DNA from: Paracoccus aminovorans
GTDB taxonomy: Bacteria; Pseudomonadota; Alphaproteobacteria; Rhodobacterales; Rhodobacteraceae
Assembly (NCBI RefSeq): GCF_900005615.1
Contig: NZ_LN832559.1
Span: 93,501 to 157,500 of the forward strand
Reading direction: 5' to 3'
Length of the DNA: 64,000 nt
Both the position numbers and the translations under genes were made by a program. Shown piece by piece: positions 34,688 to 43,888 of the stretch. The notes under the pieces were generated by a model. It was not told the DNA's origin and did no database searches. It was given only the letters and a program-made list of their open reading frames with translations. How positions within the stretch are numbered: the first letter of the stretch is position 1; the number at the start of each line of letters is the position of its first letter.

Positions 34688-35293
34688 ATGGGCATGTCGC
34701 GCCGTCAATATGCGGCGCATCGCGGCGTCAGCCACACGGCGGTGGGCAAGGCGATCTCTTCGGGGCGCATCAGTCTTGAGGCCGATGGCAGCATCGATCC
34801 GGTGACGGCCGACCGGCAATGGGACGCGCAGACCGACCCGGCCAAGCAGCGCGGCGCGCATGCGCGGGCGCTGGGGACCGCCACGGCGGCCGGCACCGCG
34901 CGCGCAAGCGCCGCGACCAGGCCGGTGCCGCGGGCCGCCATCGAGTCGGTCGGCGAGACCCTGCGCGAGGCCGGCGCCGATCCCGATCCCGGCGCGGGCG
35001 GCGAGGTGTCGTTCCTGCGTGCGCGGATGGCCAATGAGGTGCTGAAGGCGCAGACCGCCAAGGTCAAGCTCGCCAGGATGAAGGGCGAGCTGGTGGACCG
35101 GGCGCGCACCACCACCATGGTCTTCGATCTGGCCCGGCGCGAACGCGACGCCTGGCAGAACTGGCCGGCCCGTGTGGCCGCCAACATGGCCGCCGATCTG
35201 GGCGTCGATGCCCATCGGATGGAGCAGGTTCTGGACAATTACCTGCGCCAGCACCTGGCCGATCTTGCGGAGGTGAAGATTGACTTACGATGA
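34688..35293 (+). CDS. Terminase small subunit (Nu1-like)
   Basis: A 201-residue protein. The N-terminal winged-helix (MSRRQYAAHRGVSHTAVGKA) is of the Nu1/terminase-small type, followed by an Ala-rich linker and a C-terminal helical part (about 110-201) for oligomerisation and contact with the large subunit. It recognises the packaging site at the start of DNA packaging. ATG 34688; the in-frame ATG 34694 is an alternative. It overlaps the next small gene by 14 bases and stands directly before terL. Confidence 0.8.
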   Translation: MGMSRRQYAAHRGVSHTAVGKAISSGRISLEADGSIDPVTADRQWDAQTDPAKQRGAHARALGTATAAGTARASAATRPVPRAAIESVGETLREAGADPDPGAGGEVSFLRARMANEVLKAQTAKVKLARMKGELVDRARTTTMVFDLARRERDAWQNWPARVAANMAADLGVDAHRMEQVLDNYLRQHLADLAEVKIDLR

Positions 35294-35468
35294 ATGGCGC
35301 GCCGAGGCGCGGCGCCGGCAGGCGTTCGGCCTGCTGATCGACAGGACAATGATGCGGCTCAGGGCGAGGAAGGCCCGCGAGCAACGCGATGCGGATGAGG
35401 AAGGGGCCGGGGCGGTTCTCTGCGCGATCCGGCAGGCGCGAGGGGAGACGATCCGTGGCGCTGGCTGA
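35280..35468 (+). CDS. Small basic/charged protein between terminase genes
   Basis: A 62-residue protein with a TTG start (35280) preceded by a strong GGAGGTGA site. Sequence MTYDEWRAEARRRQAFGLLI is helical and Arg-rich; no membrane segment. It overlaps terS and terL by 14 bases each, so it is part of the packaging operon. Family unknown; small genes are usual here in related phages. Confidence 0.6.
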   Translation: MTYDEWRAEARRRQAFGLLIDRTMMRLRARKAREQRDADEEGAGAVLCAIRQARGETIRGAG

Positions 35469-37440
35469 TTTCGAGGGCGCCGAGGATATCCGAAATGCCT
35501 GGCTGGCCGGTCTGGCGCCGGACCCGGCGCTGACGGTCAGCCAATGGGCGGATCGGCACCGGATCCTGTCCTCGCGCGCGGCAAGCGAGGCCGGTCCCTA
35601 TCGCACCGCGCGCACGCCCTTCATGCGCGGGATCATGGATGCGCTGTCGCCGGCCAGTCCGGCGCGACGGGTGGTGTTCCAGAAGGCCGCGCAGGTGGGC
35701 GCGACCGAAGGCGGCAACAACTGGGTCGGCTTCTGCATCCACCGGGCGCCGGGGCCGTTTCTGGCGGTCCAGCCGACCGTCGATCTGGCCAAGCGCCTGT
35801 CGCAGCAGCGCATCGACCCGCTGATCGAGGAAAGCCCGGAACTGCGGGCACTGGTGATGCCGTCGCGGTCCAAGGACAGCGGCAATACCATTCTCGGCAA
35901 GCGGTTTCCGGGTGGGCAGTTGATCCTGACCGGCGCGAACAGCGCCGTCGGCCTGCGCTCGATGCCGGCGCGCTGGGTGTTTCTCGATGAGGTGGATGCC
36001 TATCCGGGCGATCTCGATGGCGAGGGCGATCCCATCGCGCTGGCCGAGGCGCGCACGATCAGCTTCGGGCATCGAAGCAAGCTGTTTCTGGCCTCGACCC
36101 CGACCGTGAAGGGCCTCTCGCGCATCGAGCGGGAATACGAGCTGTCGGATCAGCAGCGATACCATGTTCCCTGTCCGCATTGCGGCGCCCTGCAATGGCT
36201 GAAGTTCGAACGCCTGCGCTGGCAGCCGGGCCGCCCGGAAACCGCGCGTTATGTCTGCGAGCATTGCGAGGAACCGATCTCGGAGCGCCACAAGACCGAG
36301 ATGATGGACGAGGCGAATGGCGCGACATGGCTGCCGACCGCCGAGCCGGAGATGCTGGAGCGGGCGCGGGCGGCGGGGATCGTCGGGTTTCATATCAGCG
36401 GCCTTTATTCGCCGCTGGGCTGGCTGAGCTGGTCCAAGATCGCGCAGGATTGGGAGCAGGCGGTCGGCAACGAGGCCGCGCTGAAGACCCTGAAGAACAC
36501 CGTGCTGGGCGAGACCTGGCAGGAACGCGGCGAGGCCCCGGACTGGCAGCGCCTCTACGAGCGGCGCGAGGATTGGCATCTGGGCGAGGTGCCGCAGCGC
36601 GCGTTGATCCTGACGGCAGGCGCGGATGTGCAGCGCGACCGGATCGAGATAGACGTCTGGGGCTGGGGCGAGAACCTCGAGTCCTGGCTGGTCGATCATG
36701 TGGTGCTGGAAGGCGACACGGCGCGCGAGGAGGTCTGGGACGATCTGACCGGGTTTCTGGCCGAGACCTGGCCCCATGCTGGCGGCGCGCGCATGGCGCT
36801 GGCCCGGATGGCCATCGACACCGGCGACGGCGCGACCACGGATGCGGTCTATGGCTGGTGCCGGAAGATGGGGCACGGCCAGGTGATCGCGATCAAGGGT
36901 GTCGGCGGCTTTGACCGCTCCACCCCGGTGGACGGCCCGAGCTATGTCGATGTGACCGAGGGCGGGCGCAAGTTCCGGCGCGGGGTGCGGCTGTGGAAGG
37001 TCGCAGGCGCAGTGTTCAAATCCGAGACCTATCGTCTTCTGCGGCTTGTCGCGCCGACAGACGAGGACATCGCCGACGGCAGCGGCTGGCCCGCCGGTTT
37101 CGTGCATATCCCGAAGGGCACTACCGCGGAATGGACCAAGCAACTGACCGCCGAGCAGCTGATGACCATCAAGACCCGGCAGGGGTTCCAGAAGCTGGAA
37201 TGGCAGCAGACCCGCGACCGCAACGAGGCGCTGGACTGCCGGGTCTATGCCCGCGCCTGCGCCTGGCTGATGGGCATGGACCGCTGGGACGGCGCCAAAT
37301 GGGACGATCTGCGCGCACAGCTCATGCCCGGCACGAGTGATGCGCGCCCGGCCGGGCAACCGCATCGTCAACCGTTGAAACCGCCGCCGCCCCGCCCGTC
37401 GGGCTGGCTGGGCAAGAGACAAAGAGGAAGCTGGTTCTGA
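35455..37440 (+). CDS. Terminase large subunit, gpA family
   Basis: A 661-residue GpA-family terminase. A deviant Walker A lies in FQKAAQVGATEGGNNW (about 75-90) and Walker B in WVFLDEVDAY (about 174). Paired CPHC (about 239) and CEHC (about 267) form a zinc knuckle. The C-terminal nuclease begins around TAGADVQRDRIEID. It pumps and cuts phage DNA during packaging. Start: GTG 35455 behind GGGGAGAC; the ATG at 35389 lies in the preceding gene. Its stop overlaps the gpW-like start (TGATG). A gpA-type terminase implies lambda-like cos packaging. Confidence 0.92.
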   Translation: MALADFEGAEDIRNAWLAGLAPDPALTVSQWADRHRILSSRAASEAGPYRTARTPFMRGIMDALSPASPARRVVFQKAAQVGATEGGNNWVGFCIHRAPGPFLAVQPTVDLAKRLSQQRIDPLIEESPELRALVMPSRSKDSGNTILGKRFPGGQLILTGANSAVGLRSMPARWVFLDEVDAYPGDLDGEGDPIALAEARTISFGHRSKLFLASTPTVKGLSRIEREYELSDQQRYHVPCPHCGALQWLKFERLRWQPGRPETARYVCEHCEEPISERHKTEMMDEANGATWLPTAEPEMLERARAAGIVGFHISGLYSPLGWLSWSKIAQDWEQAVGNEAALKTLKNTVLGETWQERGEAPDWQRLYERREDWHLGEVPQRALILTAGADVQRDRIEIDVWGWGENLESWLVDHVVLEGDTAREEVWDDLTGFLAETWPHAGGARMALARMAIDTGDGATTDAVYGWCRKMGHGQVIAIKGVGGFDRSTPVDGPSYVDVTEGGRKFRRGVRLWKVAGAVFKSETYRLLRLVAPTDEDIADGSGWPAGFVHIPKGTTAEWTKQLTAEQLMTIKTRQGFQKLEWQQTRDRNEALDCRVYARACAWLMGMDRWDGAKWDDLRAQLMPGTSDARPAGQPHRQPLKPPPPRPSGWLGKRQRGSWF

Positions 37441-37643
37441 TGGCCTGGACCGAGAGTGAACTTGACGCGCTGCGCCGGGCCTATGCCTCGGGCACCCTGC
37501 GGGTCAGCTATGATGGAAAGACCCTTGAATACGGCTCGGCCGCCGATCTGCTGAGCCGCATCCGCACCATCGAGGGCGAGATGGCGGCGGGATCGGGCCG
37601 GCCGCTGCCGGTGGCGGGCTTTGCCGGTTTCCATAGGGGCTGA
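37440..37643 (+). CDS. gpW-like head-tail connector
   Basis: A 67-residue protein of the lambda gpW type: an N-terminal helix (ESELDALRRAYASGTLRV), a beta hairpin (VSYDGKTLEYGSAADLL), and a second helix. gpW fills the portal after packaging and prepares tail joining. Position between terL and portal is the same as in lambda. Confidence 0.8.
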   Translation: MAWTESELDALRRAYASGTLRVSYDGKTLEYGSAADLLSRIRTIEGEMAAGSGRPLPVAGFAGFHRG

Positions 37644-37645
37644 CC

Positions 37646-39181
37646 ATGGCAGGACCGAAGGAGATCACCCCGGACGTGCGCTGGGGCCTGATGGATGCTG
37701 CCTTGTCGGTGGTTTCGCCACGCTCTGCCGCCCGGCGCTATGCCGCGCGGGTGGCGATATCAAACCTGCGGCGCGGCTATGAGGCCGCCTCAAAGGGGCG
37801 TGCAACGGCGGGCTGGAAAGCCGGTGGAACGGCGGCGGATGCGGAAATCGCCGCTGCCGGGGCCACGCTGCGCGACCGCATGCGCGATCTGGTGCGCAAC
37901 AACCCCATCGCCGCGCAGGCGGTGCAGGTGCTGGTCAACAATATCGTCGGCACCGGCATCCGCCCCCGCGCCGCGACCCCCGATCCGGCGCTGAACAGAC
38001 AGGTCGATGATCTGTGGCGGCGCTGGGCCAGCCGTTGCGACGATCATGGGCACACGGATTTTCATGGGGTTCTTTGCCTCGCCGTGCGCGAGATGATCGA
38101 GGGTGGCGAGGTCTTCGCGGTGGCCCGCTATCGTCGCGGCGCGCACGCGCGTGATCTGCGTCTGCGCATCGAACTGCGCGAGGCCGATCACCTCGACGCC
38201 GCGCGCTTCGACAACCGCGCCGATGGTTCCCGGATCAGCCAGGGGATCGAAACCGACCGGGACGGCCGGCGCATCGCCTACTGGATGTTTCCGGACCATC
38301 CCGGTCACAACGACCCCATGGTCAACCACCGCCTGGAATCGGTGCGCCTCAGGGCGCAGGACGTGGCGCATCTGTTCGAGCGCCAGCGGGTGCAAAGCCG
38401 GGGCGTCCCATGGGGCACCCCGGCCATGCGGGCGATCCGCGATGTCGATGACTGGCAGACCGCCGAACTGGTGCGCAAGAAGACCGAAGCCTGTCTGGTC
38501 GGCATCGTTTTTGGCGCCGATGAGGATCAGCAATCCATCGCCCCGGTGATCGAGGACGGGATGGGCAACCGGGTCGAGCAGTTCGAGCCGGGCCTGATCG
38601 CCTATGCCCGCGGCGGCAAGGACATCAAGTTCAACCAGCCGGCCTCGACGGCCGGCGTATACGAGTGGCACCGGACGCAGCTTCACATCATCGCCGCCGG
38701 CTTCCGGGTGCCCTATGCGATGATGACCGGCGATCTGTCGCAGGCCAACTTCTCGTCCACCCGCGCCGGCCTGAACGAGTTCCGACGCATGGTCGAGCAG
38801 ATCCAGTGGCAGACCGTGATCCCGATGTTCTGCGAGCCGATCTGGCGCTGGTTCATCAAGGAGGCACAGTCGCAGGGCCTGCTGCCGGATGGCGTCGAGA
38901 TCCCTGCGGAATGGGGGCCGCCGAAGTTCGAAAGCGTCAACCCGCTGCAGGATGTGCAGGCCGACCTGCTGGAGGTGCGCGCCGGCTTCTCGACCCTGCC
39001 GCAACAGATCGCGCGGCGGGGATACGACCCGGAGGAAATCCTCGCGGAATGGGCCGGTTTCGCGGCCAAGGCCGATGCAGCCGGCCTCGTCTTCGACAGC
39101 GACCCGCGCAAGGTCAGCAAGGCTGGCCTTGTGCAGACCACTGACCCGACCGCGCCGCCGATCGCCGGAAATCAGGAGTAA
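37646..39181 (+). CDS. Portal protein, lambda gpB family
   Basis: A 511-residue portal protein. Family phrases are visible (RMRDLVRNNPIAAQAVQVLV, TDFHGVLCLAVREMIEGGE, and NFSSTRAGLNEFRRMVEQIQ near residue 370). Twelve copies form the ring at the capsid vertex through which DNA passes. It lies between gpW-like and protease-capsid genes as in lambda. No truncation. Confidence 0.9.
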   Translation: MAGPKEITPDVRWGLMDAALSVVSPRSAARRYAARVAISNLRRGYEAASKGRATAGWKAGGTAADAEIAAAGATLRDRMRDLVRNNPIAAQAVQVLVNNIVGTGIRPRAATPDPALNRQVDDLWRRWASRCDDHGHTDFHGVLCLAVREMIEGGEVFAVARYRRGAHARDLRLRIELREADHLDAARFDNRADGSRISQGIETDRDGRRIAYWMFPDHPGHNDPMVNHRLESVRLRAQDVAHLFERQRVQSRGVPWGTPAMRAIRDVDDWQTAELVRKKTEACLVGIVFGADEDQQSIAPVIEDGMGNRVEQFEPGLIAYARGGKDIKFNQPASTAGVYEWHRTQLHIIAAGFRVPYAMMTGDLSQANFSSTRAGLNEFRRMVEQIQWQTVIPMFCEPIWRWFIKEAQSQGLLPDGVEIPAEWGPPKFESVNPLQDVQADLLEVRAGFSTLPQQIARRGYDPEEILAEWAGFAAKADAAGLVFDSDPRKVSKAGLVQTTDPTAPPIAGNQE

Positions 39182-39184
39182 AAC

Positions 39185-41170
39185 ATGGAGAATGAGGAAA
39201 TCCTCGACCTGCCCGTGATCGGGCGGGCCGGCACAATGCAATCCGTCGATGACGCCTCGCGCACATTCGAGGTTCTCTGGACCACCGGCGCGCAGGTGCG
39301 GCGCTATTCCTGGGCGCGCGACGAGGAGTTCGACGAGGAACTGGTCGTCTCGCCCAACGCGATGCGGCTGGATCGCCTGAACGCCGGTGCGCCGTTCCTG
39401 AATTCGCATGCGTCCCACCGCCTGGCCGACATTCTCGGCGTGGTCGAGAATGGCTCGATCCGCATCGAGGGCGGCCAGGGCTTTGCCCGAATCCGCCTGT
39501 CGGAGCGCGATGAGGTCGAGCCGATCTGGCGCGACATCAAGGCCGGGATCATCCGCAATGTCTCGGTCGGATACCGTGTCCATCGCTTTGAGCGGGTGGC
39601 GAAAGCCGACCGCACCGATGGCGGCCAGCGCGCGCTCTATCGCGCGGTCGATTGGGAGCCGCTTGAAATCTCTGCCGTCGCCATCGGCGCCGATCCCGGC
39701 GCCGGCATGCGCGCCGGGATCGGGCCGAGTGACGCCCGGCAATTCCCCTGCGCGATCACCACGAAAGGACGAAACATGCCTGAAGACACCATTGCGGCGG
39801 GTGTTGATGAAACCCGCAACACCCCCGCCCCCGCGCAAACCCCTGCCATCCCGCAAGCCGCCCCGGCCGCGCCCGACGCGGAAAGCATCCGCGCGGAAGA
39901 ACGCAGCCGCGTCAGCACCATCATGACGCTCTGCGCCCGGCATGATCTTGGCTCTGACCTTGCCAACGACCTGATCGCACGCGGCGTCTCGATCAATGCC
40001 GCCCGCGAGGCGGTTCTCGACGCGCTGGGCGATGCAAACCCGCTGGGCCGCACGGTCGAACTGGCCCCCGCGCAGGCGCGTGGCACCGGCGATGCCGCCT
40101 ATCGCGATGCGGTTGCCGACGCGATCATGCACCGGGCGGCGCCGTCGCTGCATTCGGTGTCGCCGCAATCGCGGGAGTTCGCGTTCCGCAGCCTGATGGA
40201 CCTGGCCCGCCATGCCGTCGAGCGCGCCGGCGTCAACACCGCCGCCATGCCCGATATGGAGATCGCGGGTTTCGCCATGGGCATGCGCTCGGCAGGCTAC
40301 CACAGCACCGGAGACTTCCCGGCGATCCTCAGTAGCGTGGTCAACCGGACGCTGCGCGCGGCCTATGACGCCACCCCGCGCACCTTCGGGGCATGGTCCA
40401 CGCGGGTGACGGTGCGGGATTTCCGGCCCGTTGACCGCCTGCAGATCGGCAACGCCCCCGATCTGGTCAAGGTGCCGGAAGGCGGCGAATTCACCTATGG
40501 CACCGCGACCGAGGGCAAGGAAAGCTATGCGATCGCCACCTACGGCCGCATTATCGGCTTCAGCCGGCAGATGCTGATCAACGATGACCTGCGCGCCTTT
40601 GACCGGGTCGTCCAGTCCTTCGGTGCCTCGGCCGCGAACCTTGAATCGGATATCCTCTATTCGATCCTGCTGTCGAACCCCGCCATGGGCGACGGAACCG
40701 CACTGTTCCATGCCAATCACGGCAACCTCGGCACTGCGGCGGCGATCACCGAGGAGTCCCTGACCGCAATGCTGCGCGCTTTCGCGGTGCAGAAGGATAT
40801 CGACGGCCGAGCGATCACCGTTCTGCCGCGCAACATCATCGTGCCGCCCGGAAAACGCATGGTTGAAATCTACAAGCAACTCGCCGCGACCACGCCCGGC
40901 AGCACGGCCGAGGTGAATCCCTATTCGAACCGCTTCTCGGTGGTCGAGGAAATCCGGCTGGTGAATACCGCCGGTCCCGATCCGTGGTTCGCCGCGACCG
41001 ATCCGGCCTTCGGCGCGGTTGAATACGCCTATCTGGCGGGTCAGGAGGGTCTCTATACCGAGCATCGGGTCGGCTTCGAGGTCGATGGCATCGAGTTCAA
41101 GGCCCGCCACGATTTCGGCGCCAAGGCCATCGACTGGCGCGGTCTCTACAAGAATCCCGGCCTCGCGTGA
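39185..41170 (+). CDS. Prohead protease-major capsid fusion protein
   Basis: A 661-residue fusion. The N-terminal S78-type prohead protease (about 1-190) has His in NSHASHRLADILG (about 75) and Ser in NVSVGYRV (about 122). A Pro/Ala-rich linker (about 205-235) leads to a HK97-fold capsid domain of the Mu gpT-like type (about 300-661). An in-frame ATG at 39776 (codon 198) follows AAAGGACG and could give a protease-free capsid or scaffold product. Maturation would cut the two parts. A GGAG site precedes 39185. Confidence 0.88.
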   Translation: MENEEILDLPVIGRAGTMQSVDDASRTFEVLWTTGAQVRRYSWARDEEFDEELVVSPNAMRLDRLNAGAPFLNSHASHRLADILGVVENGSIRIEGGQGFARIRLSERDEVEPIWRDIKAGIIRNVSVGYRVHRFERVAKADRTDGGQRALYRAVDWEPLEISAVAIGADPGAGMRAGIGPSDARQFPCAITTKGRNMPEDTIAAGVDETRNTPAPAQTPAIPQAAPAAPDAESIRAEERSRVSTIMTLCARHDLGSDLANDLIARGVSINAAREAVLDALGDANPLGRTVELAPAQARGTGDAAYRDAVADAIMHRAAPSLHSVSPQSREFAFRSLMDLARHAVERAGVNTAAMPDMEIAGFAMGMRSAGYHSTGDFPAILSSVVNRTLRAAYDATPRTFGAWSTRVTVRDFRPVDRLQIGNAPDLVKVPEGGEFTYGTATEGKESYAIATYGRIIGFSRQMLINDDLRAFDRVVQSFGASAANLESDILYSILLSNPAMGDGTALFHANHGNLGTAAAITEESLTAMLRAFAVQKDIDGRAITVLPRNIIVPPGKRMVEIYKQLAATTPGSTAEVNPYSNRFSVVEEIRLVNTAGPDPWFAATDPAFGAVEYAYLAGQEGLYTEHRVGFEVDGIEFKARHDFGAKAIDWRGLYKNPGLA

Positions 41171-41226
41171 TCTGACCCTCGACCCCGCGCGGGTCAGGGC
41201 AACAACACTTCATCTGGAGAAAGCCC

Positions 41227-41565
41227 ATGAAAAACTTCATCGCAGCGGGCAACACGCTCACCATCACCGCCGAGGCGGATATCGCCTCGGGCGCAGGCGT
41301 TCTGATCGGCTCGATCTTCGGCGTTGCCACCGGCCCCATCGCCAATGGCGCGGAAGGCGTGATCAACCTCACTGGCGTCTATGATCTGCCGAAGACCGCG
41401 TCCCAGGCCTGGACGGTCGGCGCGCTGATCTACTGGACCGGAAGCGCCTGCACGAATGTCGCTTCAACCAACACGCTGATCGGCGTGGCGGTGCAGGCCG
41501 TCGGAGGAACGGCCAATGAGACGATCGGTCGGGTGCGCCTGAATGGCGCTGGCGTCACGGCCTGA
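41227..41565 (+). CDS. DUF2190 capsid decoration protein
   Basis: A 112-residue beta-rich DUF2190 protein (MKNFIAAGNTLTITAEADIA). Members follow the major capsid gene and act as cement or decoration proteins on the head. The start is preceded by TGGAGAAA. Ends two bases before the connector gene. Confidence 0.82.
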   Translation: MKNFIAAGNTLTITAEADIASGAGVLIGSIFGVATGPIANGAEGVINLTGVYDLPKTASQAWTVGALIYWTGSACTNVASTNTLIGVAVQAVGGTANETIGRVRLNGAGVTA

Positions 41566-41567
41566 CC

Positions 41568-41882
41568 ATGAATGCCTTTGCCGCCGCCGTGACCCGGATC
41601 TTCACCGATCCCCACATGGCGGTGGACGCGACATGGTTGCCGGGCGGGGTTCCGCCCGGCAGCACCATTCGCGCCATCCGCAAGGCACCTGACGAGGTGA
41701 CCAGCTATGGCGGCGCGCGCATCTGGTCGGAAACCCTCCGCATCGATGTGATGGCGGCTGAAACCCCGTCGATCCAGCCCGGCGACCGCATCGTGATCGG
41801 CGTCGAGACCTTCGAGGTGCAGGGCGAGCCGATCCGCGACCGCGAACGGCTGGTCGTGACCCTCGATCTGAGGCCCGTATGA
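41568..41882 (+). CDS. Head-tail connector/stopper, probable
   Basis: A 104-residue protein with several beta strands (ETLRIDVMAAETPSIQPGDR, IGVETFEVQGEPI), the size and location of gpFII-type head-tail joining proteins. Overlaps DUF6441 by ATGA. The exact family assignment is by position and shape. Confidence 0.62.
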   Translation: MNAFAAAVTRIFTDPHMAVDATWLPGGVPPGSTIRAIRKAPDEVTSYGGARIWSETLRIDVMAAETPSIQPGDRIVIGVETFEVQGEPIRDRERLVVTLDLRPV

Positions 41883-42499
41883 AGCTGCGCGCGGACATCA
41901 CCAATATCGCCAGGCTGATGGCCGATGAGGTCAAGGCCGGCGAGAAGGCGGTGCATTTCGGGATCCGCGATGCCGGGATCGCGCTCAAGGACGCATGGCG
42001 GGGGCAGATCACCAGCGCGGGCCTCGGCCAGCGGCTGGCCCGGACCATCCGCTCGGAGATCTGGCCCAAGGGGCGGCACAGCATGAATGCCGCGTCGATG
42101 GTCTGGACCCGCGCCCCGGTGATCGTGAACGCCCATGACACCGGGCCGCTGATCCGCTCAAAGGGCGGGTTCTGGCTGGCGATCCCGCTTGAGGCAGCCG
42201 GAAAGAGCCGCAGCGGCAAGCGCCCGACGCCGGGCGAATGGGAGGCGCGCACCGGGCTGCGGCTGATCTTCGTCTATCGCCGAACCGGCCCCAGCCTGCT
42301 GGTCGCCGAGGCGCGGCTGACCAAGCACGGTCGGGCGGCCGTGTCCCGGTCCAGAACCGGGCGCGGCCTCGCCTCGGTGCCGATCTTTCTGCTGGTGCCG
42401 CAGGTCAGGCTGAAGAAGCGGCTGGATCTTGAAAAGCCGGCCAATGCCGCTCTGGCATCCCTGCCGGGCGCAATCGTCTCTCGTTGGGAACGCACATGA
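41879..42499 (+). CDS. DUF6441 tail completion protein, probable
   Basis: A 206-residue basic protein, with IRDAGIALKDAWRGQI near residue 30 and IFLLVPQVRLKKRLDLEKPA near the end, as in DUF6441 proteins of siphophages. These occupy the position of the lambda gpZ-type tail completion protein. Coupled to both neighbours by ATGA overlaps. Confidence 0.68.
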   Translation: MKLRADITNIARLMADEVKAGEKAVHFGIRDAGIALKDAWRGQITSAGLGQRLARTIRSEIWPKGRHSMNAASMVWTRAPVIVNAHDTGPLIRSKGGFWLAIPLEAAGKSRSGKRPTPGEWEARTGLRLIFVYRRTGPSLLVAEARLTKHGRAAVSRSRTGRGLASVPIFLLVPQVRLKKRLDLEKPANAALASLPGAIVSRWERT

Positions 42500-42921
42500 C
42501 CACCAGGCGCGAAGAGGTTCTGTCGTCCCTGTTCACCCTCCTGCAGGGCATCGGCGGCGTCGTTGTGCAACGCAATGAGGTCCTGCCTGAGCGCATCCCC
42601 GCCGCCGGGCTGCTGATCCTGCGCGACGGAACGCCGGGCGAGGCGGAAGTGACCCTCTCGCCGCTGCGCTATCACTGGCAGCACCGGGCCGAGATCGAGG
42701 TCTTCATTCGCGGATCCTCCGGTCTGGAGCTGGCGTTTGACGCGCTGGCTGAACGGGTCGGGCAAGTGATCGCCGCCGACCGGACACTGGGCGGGCTTTG
42801 CGACTGGATCGAGACCGACGCGCCCGAACCTGCCGATCTGGCGGTCGAGGGCGCCCCGTCCATCAAGGCGGCGGTGCTGATCCTCACCCTGCATTACACC
42901 AGCAACGATCCGCTGGGTTGA
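42496..42921 (+). CDS. Tail terminator protein, gpU-like, probable
   Basis: A 141-residue protein (MTTRREEVLSSLFTLLQGIG, later HWQHRAEIEVFIRG), in the place of a gpU-type tail terminator. Related database entries have at times been called acyl-CoA transferase, which I think is wrong here. It ends the first run of late genes; the tail tube gene resumes 1.4 kb later after two inserted cargo genes. Confidence 0.68.
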   Translation: MTTRREEVLSSLFTLLQGIGGVVVQRNEVLPERIPAAGLLILRDGTPGEAEVTLSPLRYHWQHRAEIEVFIRGSSGLELAFDALAERVGQVIAADRTLGGLCDWIETDAPEPADLAVEGAPSIKAAVLILTLHYTSNDPLG

Positions 42922-42937
42922 GATGCGAACAAAGCAA

Positions 42938-42988
42938 GACCGGCGCGGAATCCGGCCTTGCCGCGCCGGTCCGCGCCGCGCCGCCGGT
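42938..42988. repeat. GC-rich palindromic repeat, copy c (before Rha gene)
   Basis: A 51-bp copy with the same internal spacing as copies a and b; 26 bp (42963-42988) identical to copy b. It stands just downstream of the tail terminator gene and 65 bp before the Rha-KilAC start, so it may be a terminator or operator brought with this cargo. Confidence 0.55.
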
Positions 42989-43053
42989 TGGGCGGATGTG
43001 CCTGTCTGATTCAGGCCGAATCCCCGGCCCGAATCGAACATCAGGAGAAAGAA

Positions 43054-43875
43054 ATGAGCACCAGTCTTGCGATCGAAACCCCACCCCAGCCGGTCGTGTT
43101 CGAGAGGGAGGGAGAGGTTTTTGCCAGCAGCCGGGACGTTGCTGCCTTCTTTGGAAAGAACCACCGGGACGTGACGCGGGCAATCGACAACCTGATCGAG
43201 CAGGAGCCGGCATTGGTCAGGGATCCTCTGCAGGGCGCCGCGCCGGGGCACACGGGCGCCTACGACCGTCTGCCCATTTTTGCGCAGACGGTCCATGAGC
43301 GCGAAAACCCCAGTGGCGGCGCACCGATCCCGTCGCGGGCGTTCGACATGACCCGTGACGGCTTCACGCTGTTGGCCATGGGTTTTACCGGCGCCAAGGC
43401 CCTGAAATGGAAGCTGCGTTATATCGCCGCCTTCAATGCGCTCGAGCACGATCTGCGAAACCGCTCATCGGCAATCGACCTCAACGATCCGGCGCAGTTG
43501 CGCGCGCTGCTGCTCAGCTACAACGAGAAGAACGAGCAGCTTCAGGAGAAAGTGCAGGCGCTGCTGCCCGCACAGGAGAAGCTGGACCGGATCGCGCAGG
43601 CGGATGGGTCATTCTGCATCACCAACGCCGCCAAGCTTCTGCAGATGCGCCCGAAAGACCTGTTTCTCTGGCTGCAGGAAAATGGCTGGATCTACAAGCG
43701 CCCGGGCGGCGCGAGCTTTCTCGGCTACCACAGCAAGACCGCGACCAGCCTGCTCGAGCACAGGATCACCACGGTTTTGCGCGCCGATGGTTCGGAAAAG
43801 GTCACCGAGCAGGTGCGGGTGACCGCCAAGGGCCTCACCAAACTGGCCGCGTTGGTCAAGCCGCCATTGCAATAG
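43054..43875 (+). CDS. Rha-KilAC antirepressor-like protein
   Basis: A 273-residue protein: N-terminal Rha domain (about 15-130, VFASSRDVAAFFGKNHRDVT), a coiled linker (NEKNEQLQEKVQALLPAQEK), and a C-terminal KilAC/phage antirepressor domain (about 185-265, LLQMRPKDLFLWLQENGWIY). Such proteins relieve repression in temperate phages. Its place inside the structural operon is unusual; it has its own palindromic upstream region and an AGGAGAAAG ribosome site, so it may be a separately expressed moron. Confidence 0.86.
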   Translation: MSTSLAIETPPQPVVFEREGEVFASSRDVAAFFGKNHRDVTRAIDNLIEQEPALVRDPLQGAAPGHTGAYDRLPIFAQTVHERENPSGGAPIPSRAFDMTRDGFTLLAMGFTGAKALKWKLRYIAAFNALEHDLRNRSSAIDLNDPAQLRALLLSYNEKNEQLQEKVQALLPAQEKLDRIAQADGSFCITNAAKLLQMRPKDLFLWLQENGWIYKRPGGASFLGYHSKTATSLLEHRITTVLRADGSEKVTEQVRVTAKGLTKLAALVKPPLQ

Positions 43876-43888
43876 CAGCGGGCTGCGA

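Noticed and set aside
37790..41110. 1106-codon minus-strand open frame opposite portal and capsid genes
   Set aside because: His/Arg/Gly-rich shadow of well-recognised structural genes.
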